64,000 bases of DNA from contig NZ_MUKP01000029.1 in the NCBI RefSeq assembly GCF_002081715.1, positions 1 to 64,000 of the forward strand, in the 5' to 3' direction. The stretch is from Nocardia donostiensis (GTDB taxonomy: Bacteria; Actinomycetota; Actinomycetes; Mycobacteriales; Mycobacteriaceae). This document shows positions 1 to 8,640 of the stretch, in pieces (position 1 is the first letter of the stretch; every line of letters starts with the position of its first letter). Made by a program: the position numbers and the translations under genes. The notes below the pieces were generated by a model. The model made no database searches, was not told the origin of the DNA, and was given only the letters and a program-made list of their open reading frames with translations.

Positions 1-1815
1 GATCCTGATCCGGATGCGGCTCGGTCGTTTCGGGAGCGGCAGCGGTTGTTCGGGTTGCCGCGGTCGTCGTGGGCGGATTATGACGCGGGTGTGATCAGTG
101 CGGGGGGCGGCGTCTACGACCGCACCGTGAAATCGGTGCCCATCAGCCCACAGGTGCGTTCGGCGCTCGGGCTCGGCGACGACGTGGTTTCCCTCGCGCC
201 ACCAGAACTGGTCCGCGCCATCCTGCTCGCCCCGGTGGATCTGGTGTGGAACGGCGGTATCGGCACCTATATCAAGGCGAGCACCGAAACCAATGCCGAG
301 GTCGGCGACAAATCCAACGACGCGGTTCGTGTCGATGGAAACCAGCTGCGTGCCAAAGTGATCGGTGAAGGCGGCAACCTCGGGGTCACGCCTCGCGGTC
401 GTATCGAATTCTGTTTGGTCGGTGGCAAGGTCAATACCGATGCGCTGGACAATTCGGCCGGTGTGGACTGCTCCGACCACGAGGTCAATATCAAGGTTCT
501 GCTCGACGCGGCGGTGTCCAGTGGTGAATTGGATCTCGCCGATCGTAATCCGTTGCTGGCGCAGATGACCGATGAGGTGGCCGAGTTGGTGCTGCGGGAC
601 AACATCTCGCAGAACTTCCTGATCGGCATCTCCCGTGCGAGCGCACCGCGCATGCTCAATGTGCACCGCAGGCTGATCGAGGACCTCGAACAGCGCCGCG
701 GCATCGACAGGGAACTCGAAGCCTTGCCGTCGGACCAGGAACTGAAACGCAGGCTGGAGGAAGGATCCGCGCTCACCTCACCGGAAATGGCGAACCTGCT
801 CGCACATGTGAAACTGGGGCTCAAAGCGGACCTGCTCGACACCGATCTGCCCGACAGCGCATACTTCGGTGCCCGGCTGCCCGACTATTTCCCCACTCCG
901 ATACGGGATCGGTTCGCCGGTGTGATCAAAAAGCACCGGCTGCGGCGGGAAATCGTTACCACGATGATCGTCAACGAGGTGGTCGACTACGGCGGAATCA
1001 CTTATGCGCACCGGCTCAACGAAGAAATCGGCGCCACCGCCACCGACGCGGTACGGGCATTCACCGCGGCCACCGAGATATTCGGGCTGCACGATATCTG
1101 GGCGCGCATCCGTGCCGCGGACGCCCCGATGGCGGTCCGCGACCAGCTGGAGCTGGAAACCAAGCGCACCCTGGACCGTGCCTCGCGCTGGCTGCTGAGC
1201 AACCGGCCCCAACCGGTCGCGGTCGGCGCCGAGGTCAACCGCTACAGCGCGGGCGTGCGGGCGCTCGGCCCGAAGGTGCCCGGCTGGTTGCGCGGGCATC
1301 ACGTGACCAGTCTCACCGACCGCTCCGCGGATGTGATCGCGCGCGGTGCGCCGATCGAGCTGGCCACCGAGGTCTTCGGCCTGCTCAACCTGTTCTCCCT
1401 GTTGGACGTGGTGGATATCGCCGATATCACCGACCGCCCCGGTGAGGAGGTCGGCGCGCTGTACTACGCGCTCAACGACCATCTGAAGATCGATTGGCTG
1501 CTCGAGGCCGTCAGCCACCTCGAACGCGGCGACCGCTGGCATGCGCTGGCCCGGCTCGCGCTGCGCGACGATATGTACGGTTCACTGCGTTCGCTGACCC
1601 TCGACGTACTGTCCGGCGGAGACCCGGAGGAAACCGCGGACGAAAAGATTGCATACTGGGAGTCGAAAAACCAGTCCCGGCTCGGGCGTGCACGGGCCGC
1701 GCTGTCGGAGTTGTTCGAATCCGGCGCCCACGATCTCGCCACGCTGTCGGTTGCAGCGCGGCAAGTGCGAAGCATGGTGAGCGGGGTGGGCGCCCAATCG
1801 GAGGTACCACGGTGA
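1..1815 (+). CDS. gdh: NAD-specific glutamate dehydrogenase, C-terminal part (5' truncated)
   Basis: The reading frame is open from base 1 to a TGA at 1813-1815, giving the last 604 or so residues of a large-type NAD-dependent glutamate dehydrogenase (usually about 1,600 residues). The enzyme oxidises glutamate to 2-oxoglutarate and ammonia in the cytoplasm. The sequence holds the typical stretch VWNGGIGTYIK, then AEVGDKSNDAVRV and VIGEGGNLGVT, belonging to the catalytic/Rossmann part, followed by the long helical C-terminal domain. The true start lies outside the window. The stop overlaps the GTG of the downstream thioesterase, so the two are probably co-transcribed. The neighbour order matches that recalled for Rv2476c-Rv2474c of M. 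tuberculosis. Assignment is confident. Confidence 0.95.
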   Translation, partial: DPDPDAARSFRERQRLFGLPRSSWADYDAGVISAGGGVYDRTVKSVPISPQVRSALGLGDDVVSLAPPELVRAILLAPVDLVWNGGIGTYIKASTETNAEVGDKSNDAVRVDGNQLRAKVIGEGGNLGVTPRGRIEFCLVGGKVNTDALDNSAGVDCSDHEVNIKVLLDAAVSSGELDLADRNPLLAQMTDEVAELVLRDNISQNFLIGISRASAPRMLNVHRRLIEDLEQRRGIDRELEALPSDQELKRRLEEGSALTSPEMANLLAHVKLGLKADLLDTDLPDSAYFGARLPDYFPTPIRDRFAGVIKKHRLRREIVTTMIVNEVVDYGGITYAHRLNEEIGATATDAVRAFTAATEIFGLHDIWARIRAADAPMAVRDQLELETKRTLDRASRWLLSNRPQPVAVGAEVNRYSAGVRALGPKVPGWLRGHHVTSLTDRSADVIARGAPIELATEVFGLLNLFSLLDVVDIADITDRPGEEVGALYYALNDHLKIDWLLEAVSHLERGDRWHALARLALRDDMYGSLRSLTLDVLSGGDPEETADEKIAYWESKNQSRLGRARAALSELFESGAHDLATLSVAARQVRSMVSGVGAQSEVPR

Positions 1816-2291
1816 CCGATCCCGGTGCACTGAACGGCTACGGAACATCACGTGCCCCAGGTGGCGCCGCGCTGTTGCCGCGGCGCTTCCACGCCCAGGT
1901 CGATGTCCGGTGGTCGGATATGGACGTGTTCCAGCACGTCAACCATGCGCGAATGGTGACGCTGCTGGAGGAGGCTCGTATCCCCTGGCTGTTCGAGGAC
2001 GGCCGCCCCACCGCCGCACTGCGCCAGGGCTGCGTGCTCACCGACCTGCGTGTTCGGTACCGGGGTCAGCTGCGGCACGAGGACACCCCGCTCGATATCG
2101 CCATGTGGATCGAACAGTTACGGGCCGTCGATTTCACCGTGGGCTACGAGGTCCGGGCCGCCGGTGCGGACCTGGGTTCGCCGCCCGCGGTGATCGCCTC
2201 CACTCAGATCGCGGCTTTCGATATGGCGACCCAGCGGTTGCGTCGGCTCACCGACGACGAGCGCGACTATCTGTCGCAGTGGATGGGCTGA
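1812..2291 (+). CDS. hotdog-fold acyl-CoA thioesterase
   Basis: A 159-residue protein starting at GTG 1812, which overlaps the dehydrogenase stop by 4 bases. The early motif VRWSDMDVFQHVNHARM is the signature of the 4-hydroxybenzoyl-CoA thioesterase family (hotdog fold); the Asp and the HVNH segment form the catalytic region. It would hydrolyse an acyl-CoA thioester in the cytoplasm; the substrate cannot be read from sequence. The ORF could be extended upstream, but that part only shadows the dehydrogenase gene. Genomic position corresponds to Rv2475c as recalled. Confidence 0.85.
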   Translation: MTDPGALNGYGTSRAPGGAALLPRRFHAQVDVRWSDMDVFQHVNHARMVTLLEEARIPWLFEDGRPTAALRQGCVLTDLRVRYRGQLRHEDTPLDIAMWIEQLRAVDFTVGYEVRAAGADLGSPPAVIASTQIAAFDMATQRLRRLTDDERDYLSQWMG

Positions 2292-2306
2292 TGAGCCGCT
2301 GGACCG

Positions 2307-2987
2307 GTGATTAGCCGGGTGATATCCGAACAACGAGTGCTGTTCGTCGAGGACCCCGCCGAACGAGAGAACCTCGCCACCTTCCTCGTCCGCGCGCTTC
2401 GTCTCGACCCGGCAATGGTGGTCCGGCTGCGCCGGCGCGGTGACCGGTTCGTTGCGGCCTGGGTGGCCACCGGTTTCGAAGCGCTTGCCTCGCGCACCGT
2501 GATCGCCGAGCTCGGCGTCGACGATGTGACCGTCGGCGCCGATCTGGTGCTCACCGGGCTCGGCGCAGGCAGCCCGATCGACCTCGGCTACTCCATGGAT
2601 TCCGCCTGGCGCGGGGCCCTGCCCCCGGCTGACGGTTTCGCCCATATCGACGACGTCCCGGCCCGCGCCCTGGTGGAACTCGCCGAACGGGGCGCGAATC
2701 TGGCCAAGGAACACGGTTCCAGCCACGGCCCGCCCGCGTCACTGCTCGACCAAACGGTGCTGACCGTCTCCGGCGACCACACGGAAGTGGACGTCCCGAT
2801 GCGAGTCGTCTTCGCACTGACCGCCATGGATTTCATCCCCCACTCCGGTGACAAGGCCGAATCCCGGCGTATCCCGCCCACCGAAATCGTCCGGGTCCGC
2901 GCCACCAGAACCTGGTTGCGCCTGGACGCTCGCTACGGTTCGGTCGCCCGTCGTCTGGGTGGTGGCCTGCCCCTGACTCCGCAGTGA
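2307..2987 (+). CDS. conserved actinobacterial hypothetical protein (Rv2474c-like by position)
   Basis: A 226-residue soluble protein starting at GTG 2307 (GTG 2319 is an alternative), 15 bases after the thioesterase stop, so it is likely the third gene of the gdh operon. I see no signal peptide, membrane segment or catalytic motif that I recognise. Its place after gdh and the thioesterase matches a conserved hypothetical recalled in mycobacteria. An ATG at 2291 overlaps the thioesterase stop but runs into TAG after seven codons, so it is not the start. Confidence 0.75.
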   Translation: MISRVISEQRVLFVEDPAERENLATFLVRALRLDPAMVVRLRRRGDRFVAAWVATGFEALASRTVIAELGVDDVTVGADLVLTGLGAGSPIDLGYSMDSAWRGALPPADGFAHIDDVPARALVELAERGANLAKEHGSSHGPPASLLDQTVLTVSGDHTEVDVPMRVVFALTAMDFIPHSGDKAESRRIPPTEIVRVRATRTWLRLDARYGSVARRLGGGLPLTPQ

Positions 2988-3421
2988 GCGTTGCCCATAT
3001 CCCCGACCGCGTAACCGTTGTCGGTGTTCACCCAGGTGCTGCGGGATCAGCAGCAGCAACCGCAGATGACCGGTGGTGGGCTTGCAGTGCGCCGGTATCG
3101 ACCACGGCGACAATACGGCGGTCCTGACCGGTTCGAGGTGTACCGCTCCGCCGACGCCGAACCCGGTGCGGTCGCGGTCGCCAGATAGCTCCCGGTAGCG
3201 GCCCGGTGTCCGCAGCGGGCCGCTCGGCGGTCGCCGGGCCCAGGGTGATTGCGGTGCCTGGCTGCGGACAGAGTTCCGCGCAGGTCTTGAACCGGCCTCC
3301 CTGCGCAGTACGTCACGCTGAACGTCTACGACGGTGTGCGCTAGGCAGTCACCGGGCGGTCAGGAACGCGCTGCCCTGGTTGCCCGGAGCGCCGATTGCG
3401 ACGAGTGAAGAGTTCGAGCCG
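2988..3421. other. intergenic region without a clear gene
   Basis: This 434-base gap lies between the gdh operon and the convergent azlD gene. The only small frame that looks at all coding is a plus-strand GTG at 3024 running to TAG at 3186-3188 (54 codons, closing with FEVYRSADAEPGAVAVAR). It has no obvious ribosome-binding site and no recognised family and may be a decayed gene end. No convincing terminator hairpin was found. Confidence 0.4.
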
Positions 3422-3742
3422 TCAGGACAGCCCGATTGCGCGCAGCAGCGCGGTGGTCGCGGCAGCAGCGACGACAACCAGCAGCAGCGGGCAGCGGAAC
3501 CACGCCAGCAGACCGCCGACCAGCACCCCCGCGGGCAGGGCTATACCGACCTCTCCGGTGCCGAGCGGCAGCGTGCTGGTGGCGACCAGTGCGGCCAGCA
3601 GGATGACTGCCGCGACCTCGAGCAGTTGAACGGCGCGGGGTGGGAAGCGAATGCGGTTGCGCAGGGCAGGGCCGGACCAGCGCAGCGCGTAGGTGCCCGC
3701 TGCCAGCGCGAGCATGGCGGGGATCAGCAGTGGTGCACTCAT
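3422..3742 (-). CDS. azlD: AzlD-like branched-chain amino acid exporter small subunit
   Basis: A 106-residue membrane protein with about four hydrophobic segments. It has the AzlD layout: start MSAPLLIPAMLALAAGTYALRW, then RFPPRAVQLLEVAAVILLAAL. AzlD is the small partner of AzlC; together they export branched-chain amino acids or analogues across the cytoplasmic membrane. Its start overlaps the azlC stop by 4 bases, so the two are translationally coupled. Confidence 0.88.
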   Translation of the reverse strand: MSAPLLIPAMLALAAGTYALRWSGPALRNRIRFPPRAVQLLEVAAVILLAALVATSTLPLGTGEVGIALPAGVLVGGLLAWFRCPLLLVVVAAAATTALLRAIGLS

Positions 3743-4407
3743 CGGGCGGCTCCGATCACGAACAGCAGGCCGGCCAGCGCGATCAGCACCGGGAGTCCGG
3801 CAGGCACGAACGGTCCCACCGCGACCGCGATCACCGCTCCGGCGATGGCGGCGCGGCGCGTCCTGGGATCACGCAGCGCGGGCAGGATCAAGGCGAGTAG
3901 TACGGCCGGGAACACGGCGTCCATCCCGAATGCGTCGATATCGGGCACCACGGAACCGACCAGCGCCCCCAGCGCCGCGCCGAGCGGCCACACCACCGCG
4001 ATACCGATCCCGCACATCCAGTAGGCCGCGCGTTTGCGCGCGAGATCTCCCGGCCCGAGGGCGAACGCCACCGATTCGTCGATCATCAGATGCACGCCGA
4101 GCAGCCTGCGCCTACCGGTGCCGAACACATCGGGCATCGACAGCCCGTATCCCAGATGCCGGGCGTTGACCAGCAGCCCCGCCAGCGCGGCGGCGATCGG
4201 GCTCGCTCCGGCAGCCAGGATGCCGAAGAACAGGAACTCCGAACCGCCAGCCAAGACGGTGCAGGCGAGCAGCACCGGCATCCACGCCGGGAACCCGGAA
4301 CCGACCGCGGCCGCGCCGTAGGACACCCCGATCATGGCGACGGCCAGGCATGCGGCCGCGATACTGGACACCGTGCCCCGATCGAGTGTTCGCTGAATCG
4401 AACGCAT
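3739..4407 (-). CDS. azlC: AzlC-like branched-chain amino acid exporter large subunit
   Basis: A 222-residue polytopic membrane protein. The sequence GVSYGAAAVGSGFPAWMPVLLACTVLAGGSEF and later NARHLGYGLSMP are typical of AzlC/YgaZ permeases. It pairs with AzlD encoded directly downstream. It is divergent from an XRE-cupin regulator 69 bases away, the usual arrangement for a locally controlled exporter. The start ATG (complement 4405-4407) is the first in frame. Confidence 0.9.
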   Translation of the reverse strand: MRSIQRTLDRGTVSSIAAACLAVAMIGVSYGAAAVGSGFPAWMPVLLACTVLAGGSEFLFFGILAAGASPIAAALAGLLVNARHLGYGLSMPDVFGTGRRRLLGVHLMIDESVAFALGPGDLARKRAAYWMCGIGIAVVWPLGAALGALVGSVVPDIDAFGMDAVFPAVLLALILPALRDPRTRRAAIAGAVIAVAVGPFVPAGLPVLIALAGLLFVIGAAR

Positions 4408-4408
4408 G

Positions 4409-4427
4409 TTTCTTATAGTGAACGAAA
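4409..4427. promoter_or_regulatory. candidate operator/promoter of the azlC-regulator divergent pair
   Basis: The AT-rich tract TTTCTTATAGTGAACGAAA lies immediately before the azlC start codon in an otherwise GC-rich gap. Its ends (TTTC/GAAA) are inverted and it contains TATAGTGAAC, a half-site-like element. Position and composition suit an operator for the divergent XRE-cupin regulator, possibly overlapping the azlC promoter. Inference only. Confidence 0.4.
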
Positions 4428-4476
4428 GCAGGGGTGCGGGTCAATGTGATCACCTACAGGAAGACAGGAGTCGGTT

Positions 4477-5043
4477 ATGGCGCGGGAGGAATCAACCGCG
4501 GCCCCACAGCAGGTGATCGCGGCATCCCTGCGCCGGGAACGGACCCGAAGCGGGCTGTCGCTGAGCGAGGTCGCCCAGCGCGCCGGAATCGCGAAATCCA
4601 CCCTGTCCCAGTTGGAATCCGGTACCGGTAATCCGAGCCTGGAAACCCTGTGGGCGCTGTGCACCGCACTGGATATGCCGTTCGCCCGGCTGCTGGATCC
4701 GCCCCGGCCGAGCGTGCAGGTCATCCGCGCCGGGGAAGGACCTGCGGTGGCCGCCGCGCGCGCCGACTACCAGGCCACGCTGCTGGCCGCGAGCCCACCG
4801 GGAGCACGGCGGGATCTGTACCGGATCACCGCGGAACCGGGCTCCCCTCGCCGCTCGGACCCGCACACGGCCGGATCGGTCGAACATGTGCTGCTCGGCG
4901 CAGGCCGCGCACGGATCGGCCTCAGCGATGCACCCGAAGAGCTCCGGCCCGGCGACTACATCAGCTATCCGGGCGACCTACCGCATACCTTCGAAGCGCT
5001 GGAACCGGGAACCTGGGCGACCCTGGTGATCGAACACAACTGA
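4477..5043 (+). CDS. XRE-family regulator with C-terminal cupin domain
   Basis: A 188-residue protein starting at ATG 4477 after the purine-rich tract AGGAAGACAGGAG. Residues about 15-75 form an XRE helix-turn-helix (SLRRERTRSGLSLSEVAQRAGIAKSTLSQLESG). The C-terminal third (HVLLGAGRARIGLSDAPEELRPGDYISYPGDLPHTFEAL) is a cupin barrel that would sense a small ligand. Divergent placement next to azlCD indicates it controls that exporter, probably in response to an amino acid or analogue (inference). Confidence 0.88.
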   Translation: MAREESTAAPQQVIAASLRRERTRSGLSLSEVAQRAGIAKSTLSQLESGTGNPSLETLWALCTALDMPFARLLDPPRPSVQVIRAGEGPAVAAARADYQATLLAASPPGARRDLYRITAEPGSPRRSDPHTAGSVEHVLLGAGRARIGLSDAPEELRPGDYISYPGDLPHTFEALEPGTWATLVIEHN

Positions 5044-5067
5044 GCACCGAGCCCACCTGGGCAGCCG

Positions 5068-5826
5068 CTACGCGGCCCCTTCGCCCAGATACTGCAACCA
5101 GACCGGGTCGAGTTCGGTGACGGTGGACAGCAACCGCCAATGCGGGCCCTTCGGCGAGACCAGCGGAGCGCGCAGCGTCCAACCCAGCTCGCTGAGCAGT
5201 TTGTCGGCCTTGCGATGGTTGCACGGCGCGCAGCTGGCGACACAGTTCTCCCAGGTGTGCTCGCCGCCGCGGCTGCGCGGCACCACATGGTCGATGGTCT
5301 CGGCTTTCCCGCCGCAATACCCGCAGCGGTATCGGTCGCGCTGCATGAGCGCGGCGCGGGTCATCGGCACCCTGGCCCGGTACGGGACACGAACGTAGGT
5401 ACGCAGCCGGATCACGGACGGAAGCACGACCGAAGCGCCCGCCGAATGCAATACCGGACCCGAGGGGTCGTGATGAATCGCGTCGGCCTTATCGCAGACC
5501 AGCAGGACGATCGCGCGCCGCGCGGACAGGGCGGTGAGCGGCTCATAGGTCGCGTTGAGCAGCAACACCCGGCGCTTGGACCAGTTCGTGACGACCGGCA
5601 GCGATACGGGCGCCAGGGGGCCTGCGGCGGGATGAGCGGAGCCAGGGGAAGAGACAGACAGGGAATCAGCGCGAGGGGTGGAATCACCGGCGCGCTGGGT
5701 ACCCGGATGATGATCGGACAACAACTGCAACGGAGTAGCCCCCGACCCCCGATTGCGGACGTCGGCGGGCTTCAGTTGTCGGTGGCCCCTCGCCTCCTGT
5801 GATCGGGCGCCGTTCCGTTGCTTCAT
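5068..5826 (-). CDS. HNH endonuclease
   Basis: A 252-residue protein when started at the ATG complementary to 5824-5826; an in-frame extension continues upstream but has no coding character. The last 165 residues carry the fold: RRVLLLNATYEPL, then the HNH core RYRCGYCGG...TIDHVVPRSRGGEHTWENCVASCAPCNHRKAD with the two CxxC zinc pairs and catalytic His. The first 85 residues are Ser/Pro-rich and poorly structured, so the true start may be internal (near VVTNWSKRR). Family members are probably DNA-cleaving, but the physiological target is unknown. Corresponds by position to Rv2469c as recalled. Confidence 0.85.
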   Translation of the reverse strand: MKQRNGARSQEARGHRQLKPADVRNRGSGATPLQLLSDHHPGTQRAGDSTPRADSLSVSSPGSAHPAAGPLAPVSLPVVTNWSKRRVLLLNATYEPLTALSARRAIVLLVCDKADAIHHDPSGPVLHSAGASVVLPSVIRLRTYVRVPYRARVPMTRAALMQRDRYRCGYCGGKAETIDHVVPRSRGGEHTWENCVASCAPCNHRKADKLLSELGWTLRAPLVSPKGPHWRLLSTVTELDPVWLQYLGEGAA

Positions 5827-6054
5827 GTCGACCCCAATTTCTTCGTCTCGAGATCCTGTGGTATCTCGACAGAGACTGCCACCCAGTTGACCATGGAACG
5901 GCCACCGATGCACGGTGATTTTGCACAATGCCGGGTGAACTGTGTCCGAAGTGCGTCCGAACGCCCGCCACCAGCGGGGACGACGCGAGGTGGGCGCGCT
6001 GGATGCGCCGCGGGCACAATGGACGACGGTGTACCCAGCGAATCGAGAGGGTCT

Positions 6055-6459
6055 ATGTTTTCGGGCGAGCAGACAGCGACATCGTTCTACGAAGCCGTCG
6101 GCGGTGAGCAGACGTTCCGCCGCATCGTCGCCGCGTTCTACCGCGAGGTGGCAGCCGACGAGGTGTTGCGCCCGATGTACCCCGAGTCCGACCTGGGCCC
6201 CGCCGAGCGCAGACTGCGCATGTTCCTCGAACAGTATTGGGGCGGCCCCCGCACCTACTCCGAAGAACGCGGACATCCCCGGCTGCGGATGCGGCATATG
6301 CCGTTCCGGATCGGCCCGGTGGAGCGTGACGCCTGGTTGCGGTGCATGCGGATCGCAATCGCCGAAATCGAACCGGAAGTCCTCGACGACGAACACCGCA
6401 AGGCGCTGCTGGACTATCTGCAGATGGCGGCCGACTCACTGATGAACACCGCGTGGTGA
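6055..6459 (+). CDS. glbO: group II truncated haemoglobin (trHbO)
   Basis: A 134-residue truncated globin beginning at ATG 6055 after GAGAGGG. Haem-pocket residues expected in trHbO are visible: Tyr in FYREV (B10), Tyr in MYPE (CD1), His in RMRHMPF (proximal F8) and Trp in DAWLRCM (G8). GlbO proteins bind O2 tightly and are linked to peroxidase, NO or respiratory roles at the membrane; the role here is inferred from the family. The alpha-glucosidase start overlaps its stop. Confidence 0.93.
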   Translation: MFSGEQTATSFYEAVGGEQTFRRIVAAFYREVAADEVLRPMYPESDLGPAERRLRMFLEQYWGGPRTYSEERGHPRLRMRHMPFRIGPVERDAWLRCMRIAIAEIEPEVLDDEHRKALLDYLQMAADSLMNTAW

Positions 6460-8051
6460 GTGCGCGCCCACCCGCAGCGCGATGGTGGGAGTCCGCCGTC
6501 TTCTACCAGGTCTATCCGCGTTCGTTCGCCGATTCCGACGGCGACGGCGTCGGCGATCTGAACGGGGTGCGCGCCCGTCTCGACTACCTGGCTCGGCTCG
6601 GCGTCGACGCGCTGTGGATCTGCCCGGTGACCCGTTCGCCGATGGCCGACGGCGGCTACGACGTCAGCGACCCTCGCGATATCGATCCCCTGTTCGGCGG
6701 TATGCCCGCCTTCGACGCATTGCTCACCGCGGCTCATGAGCGCGGTATCCGGGTCACCATGGATCTGGTGCCCAATCACACCAGCAGCGAGCATCCGTGG
6801 TTCCGGGCGGCGCTCGCCGCAGGCCCGGGTAGCCGGGAACGGGCGCGCTACCACTTCCGCGCCGGTCGCGGCCCGGACGGTTCACGTCCGCCCAACAACT
6901 GGCCGAGCATCTTCGGTGGACCCGCCTGGACGCGAGTGGTCGAGCCCGACGGCCGCCCCGGCCAGTGGTACCTGCATCTCTTCGCGGCCGAACAGCCCGA
7001 CCTGAACTGGGACAACCCGGAGGTCGCCGCCGATTTTGCGGAGACGCTGCGCTTCTGGCTCGACCGCGGTGTCGACGGTTTCCGCATCGACGTGGCGCAC
7101 GGAATGGCCAAACCCGACGGCCTGCCCGATATGGCGCGAGTGACCACCGCCATGCTCATCCACGACGACACCGACCCGCGGTTCAACAACCCCGGCGTGC
7201 ACGAGATCCACCGCGGTATCCGCAAAGTGCTCGACGAGTACCCACATGCGGTCGCGATCGGGGAGGTCTGGGTGGACGACAACATCCGTTTCGGCGAATA
7301 CGTCCGTCCTGACGAACTGCATCTGGCCTTCAATTTCCGCCTCGCCGAAACCCGGTTCGCCGCCGACGCCATCCGCCACGCCGTCGACAATTCGCTGACC
7401 GCTGTCGCGCCGGTCGGTGCGGCCCCCACCTGGACGCTGTCCAATCACGACATCGACCGTGAGGTCACCCGCTACGGTGGCGGCGCGCTCGGGACGGCGC
7501 GCGCCCGCGCAATGATCCTGGTCGAGCTGGCGCTGCCGGGAGCGGTGTTCGTCTACAACGGTGCCGAACTCGGCTTGCCGAATGTGGACGACCTGCCCGA
7601 GGAGGTGCTGCAGGACCCGGTGTGGGAGCGTAGCGGGCACACCGAACGGGGCCGCGACGGCTGCCGGGTGCCGATGCCGTGGTCGGGGTCCGCTCCGCCG
7701 TTCGATTTCACCACCGCGCCGCAATCGTGGCTGCCGATCCCGCCCGAATGGGCCGAGTCGACCGCGGAAAAACAACTCGTGCAGTCCGACTCGATGTTCG
7801 CCCTGTATCGGACGGCGATCGCATTGCGTCGTACCCGGCCGGAGTTCCACGGCACCGGCCTGCAATGGGAACAAGCTGCACCCGGCTGTCTGGTGTTGCT
7901 GCGCCCGGGTGGACTGGTCTGCGTGCTCAACACCTCCGGCGAGCCGGTCGAGCTGCCCCACGGCGAGCCATTGCTGTGCAGCGCACCGCTGGAAGGGCGT
8001 ATGTTGCCGCCGGACGCCGCTGCCTGGCTCGTGCGGTCGGCATCCGAGTAG
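6456..8051 (+). CDS. aglA: alpha-glucosidase, glycoside hydrolase family 13
   Basis: A 531-residue GH13 enzyme starting at GTG 6456 (or GTG 6453), overlapping the globin stop. GH13 regions appear in order: WWESAVFYQVYPRSFADSDGDGVGDLNG at the start, DLVPNHTS, GFRIDVAHG (nucleophile Asp), AIGEVW (acid/base Glu) and LSNHDIDR (transition-state Asp). This subgroup hydrolyses or transfers alpha-1,4/1,6-linked glucose in the cytoplasm. Coupling to glbO is the same pairing recalled for Rv2470-Rv2471. Confidence 0.93.
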   Translation: MSARPPAARWWESAVFYQVYPRSFADSDGDGVGDLNGVRARLDYLARLGVDALWICPVTRSPMADGGYDVSDPRDIDPLFGGMPAFDALLTAAHERGIRVTMDLVPNHTSSEHPWFRAALAAGPGSRERARYHFRAGRGPDGSRPPNNWPSIFGGPAWTRVVEPDGRPGQWYLHLFAAEQPDLNWDNPEVAADFAETLRFWLDRGVDGFRIDVAHGMAKPDGLPDMARVTTAMLIHDDTDPRFNNPGVHEIHRGIRKVLDEYPHAVAIGEVWVDDNIRFGEYVRPDELHLAFNFRLAETRFAADAIRHAVDNSLTAVAPVGAAPTWTLSNHDIDREVTRYGGGALGTARARAMILVELALPGAVFVYNGAELGLPNVDDLPEEVLQDPVWERSGHTERGRDGCRVPMPWSGSAPPFDFTTAPQSWLPIPPEWAESTAEKQLVQSDSMFALYRTAIALRRTRPEFHGTGLQWEQAAPGCLVLLRPGGLVCVLNTSGEPVELPHGEPLLCSAPLEGRMLPPDAAAWLVRSASE

Positions 8052-8349
8052 CCTCGCCACCGGTAGCCGTCCAGGAAGAACCGCAGCGCGCGGATCATCG
8101 GTTTCGACCGGTGTTACGCCTCGGCGGGGTCGTCGGCAGCGAGGCCGCCGAGGAATCGCCGGTTCATCGCGGCCGACGCTGCGGTAAGCGCACGACCGGA
8201 ATCGAGCCCCGGGAACCCTGGACCAGTTGCCGTGTCTGCGCGGCGGAGCGAGCGTGGACGAGGGCGCGGCGCCGTAACGGGACGGCTACGGGAGAGGTAC
8301 AGACGTACCGGTCGGCCAACTACTACACGGCATCGTCTACCTTTGATCT

Positions 8350-8640
8350 GTGAGCATTCTCGAGACAGTGCTGATCTTCGTCGGCATCCCGCTGGTGATC
8401 TACGGCGTGATCGCTGGTTTGTCGTTCCTCGGTAAGCCGCTGCCCGGCGAGAAGCCGGTCCACTACGACCTGAGCCAGAAGTGGACCTCGTCGCCGGTGC
8501 TGTGGAGTGCGACCGACGAGGTGACCGGAATGGGTCACTACGACATCACCGAAACGTCGCACGGTGAGCACGCGGCGTTCGCATCCCTCGAATCCACCCA
8601 GATGGCGCTGATCGGAGGCCGGGCAAGTGGCAAGTTCTAA
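8350..8640 (+). CDS. ctaJ: aa3-type cytochrome oxidase small subunit CtaJ (probable)
   Basis: A 96-residue protein starting at GTG 8350. Residues 3-28 form a single hydrophobic helix (SILETVLIFVGIPLVIYGVIAGLSF), followed by a polar tail with PGEKPVHYDLSQKW. This matches the small accessory subunit found in actinobacterial bc1-aa3 supercomplexes, which in M. smegmatis is encoded next to the DUF5130 gene and near pepN, as here. It overlaps the next gene by 14 bases. The name rests on memory of layout and sequence style, not on an alignment. Confidence 0.65.
   Translation: MSILETVLIFVGIPLVIYGVIAGLSFLGKPLPGEKPVHYDLSQKWTSSPVLWSATDEVTGMGHYDITETSHGEHAAFASLESTQMALIGGRASGKF

Noticed and set aside
778..1542. 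254-codon minus-strand ORF inside gdh
   Set aside because: Antisense shadow of a clearly recognised enzyme, with no start signal.
3024..3188. Small plus-strand frame of 54 codons after the gdh operon
   Set aside because: No ribosome-binding site, no known family and weak codon character; noted only in the intergenic entry.
3206..4024. Long plus-strand ORF opposite azlDC
   Set aside because: Low-complexity shadow of two well-recognised membrane protein genes.
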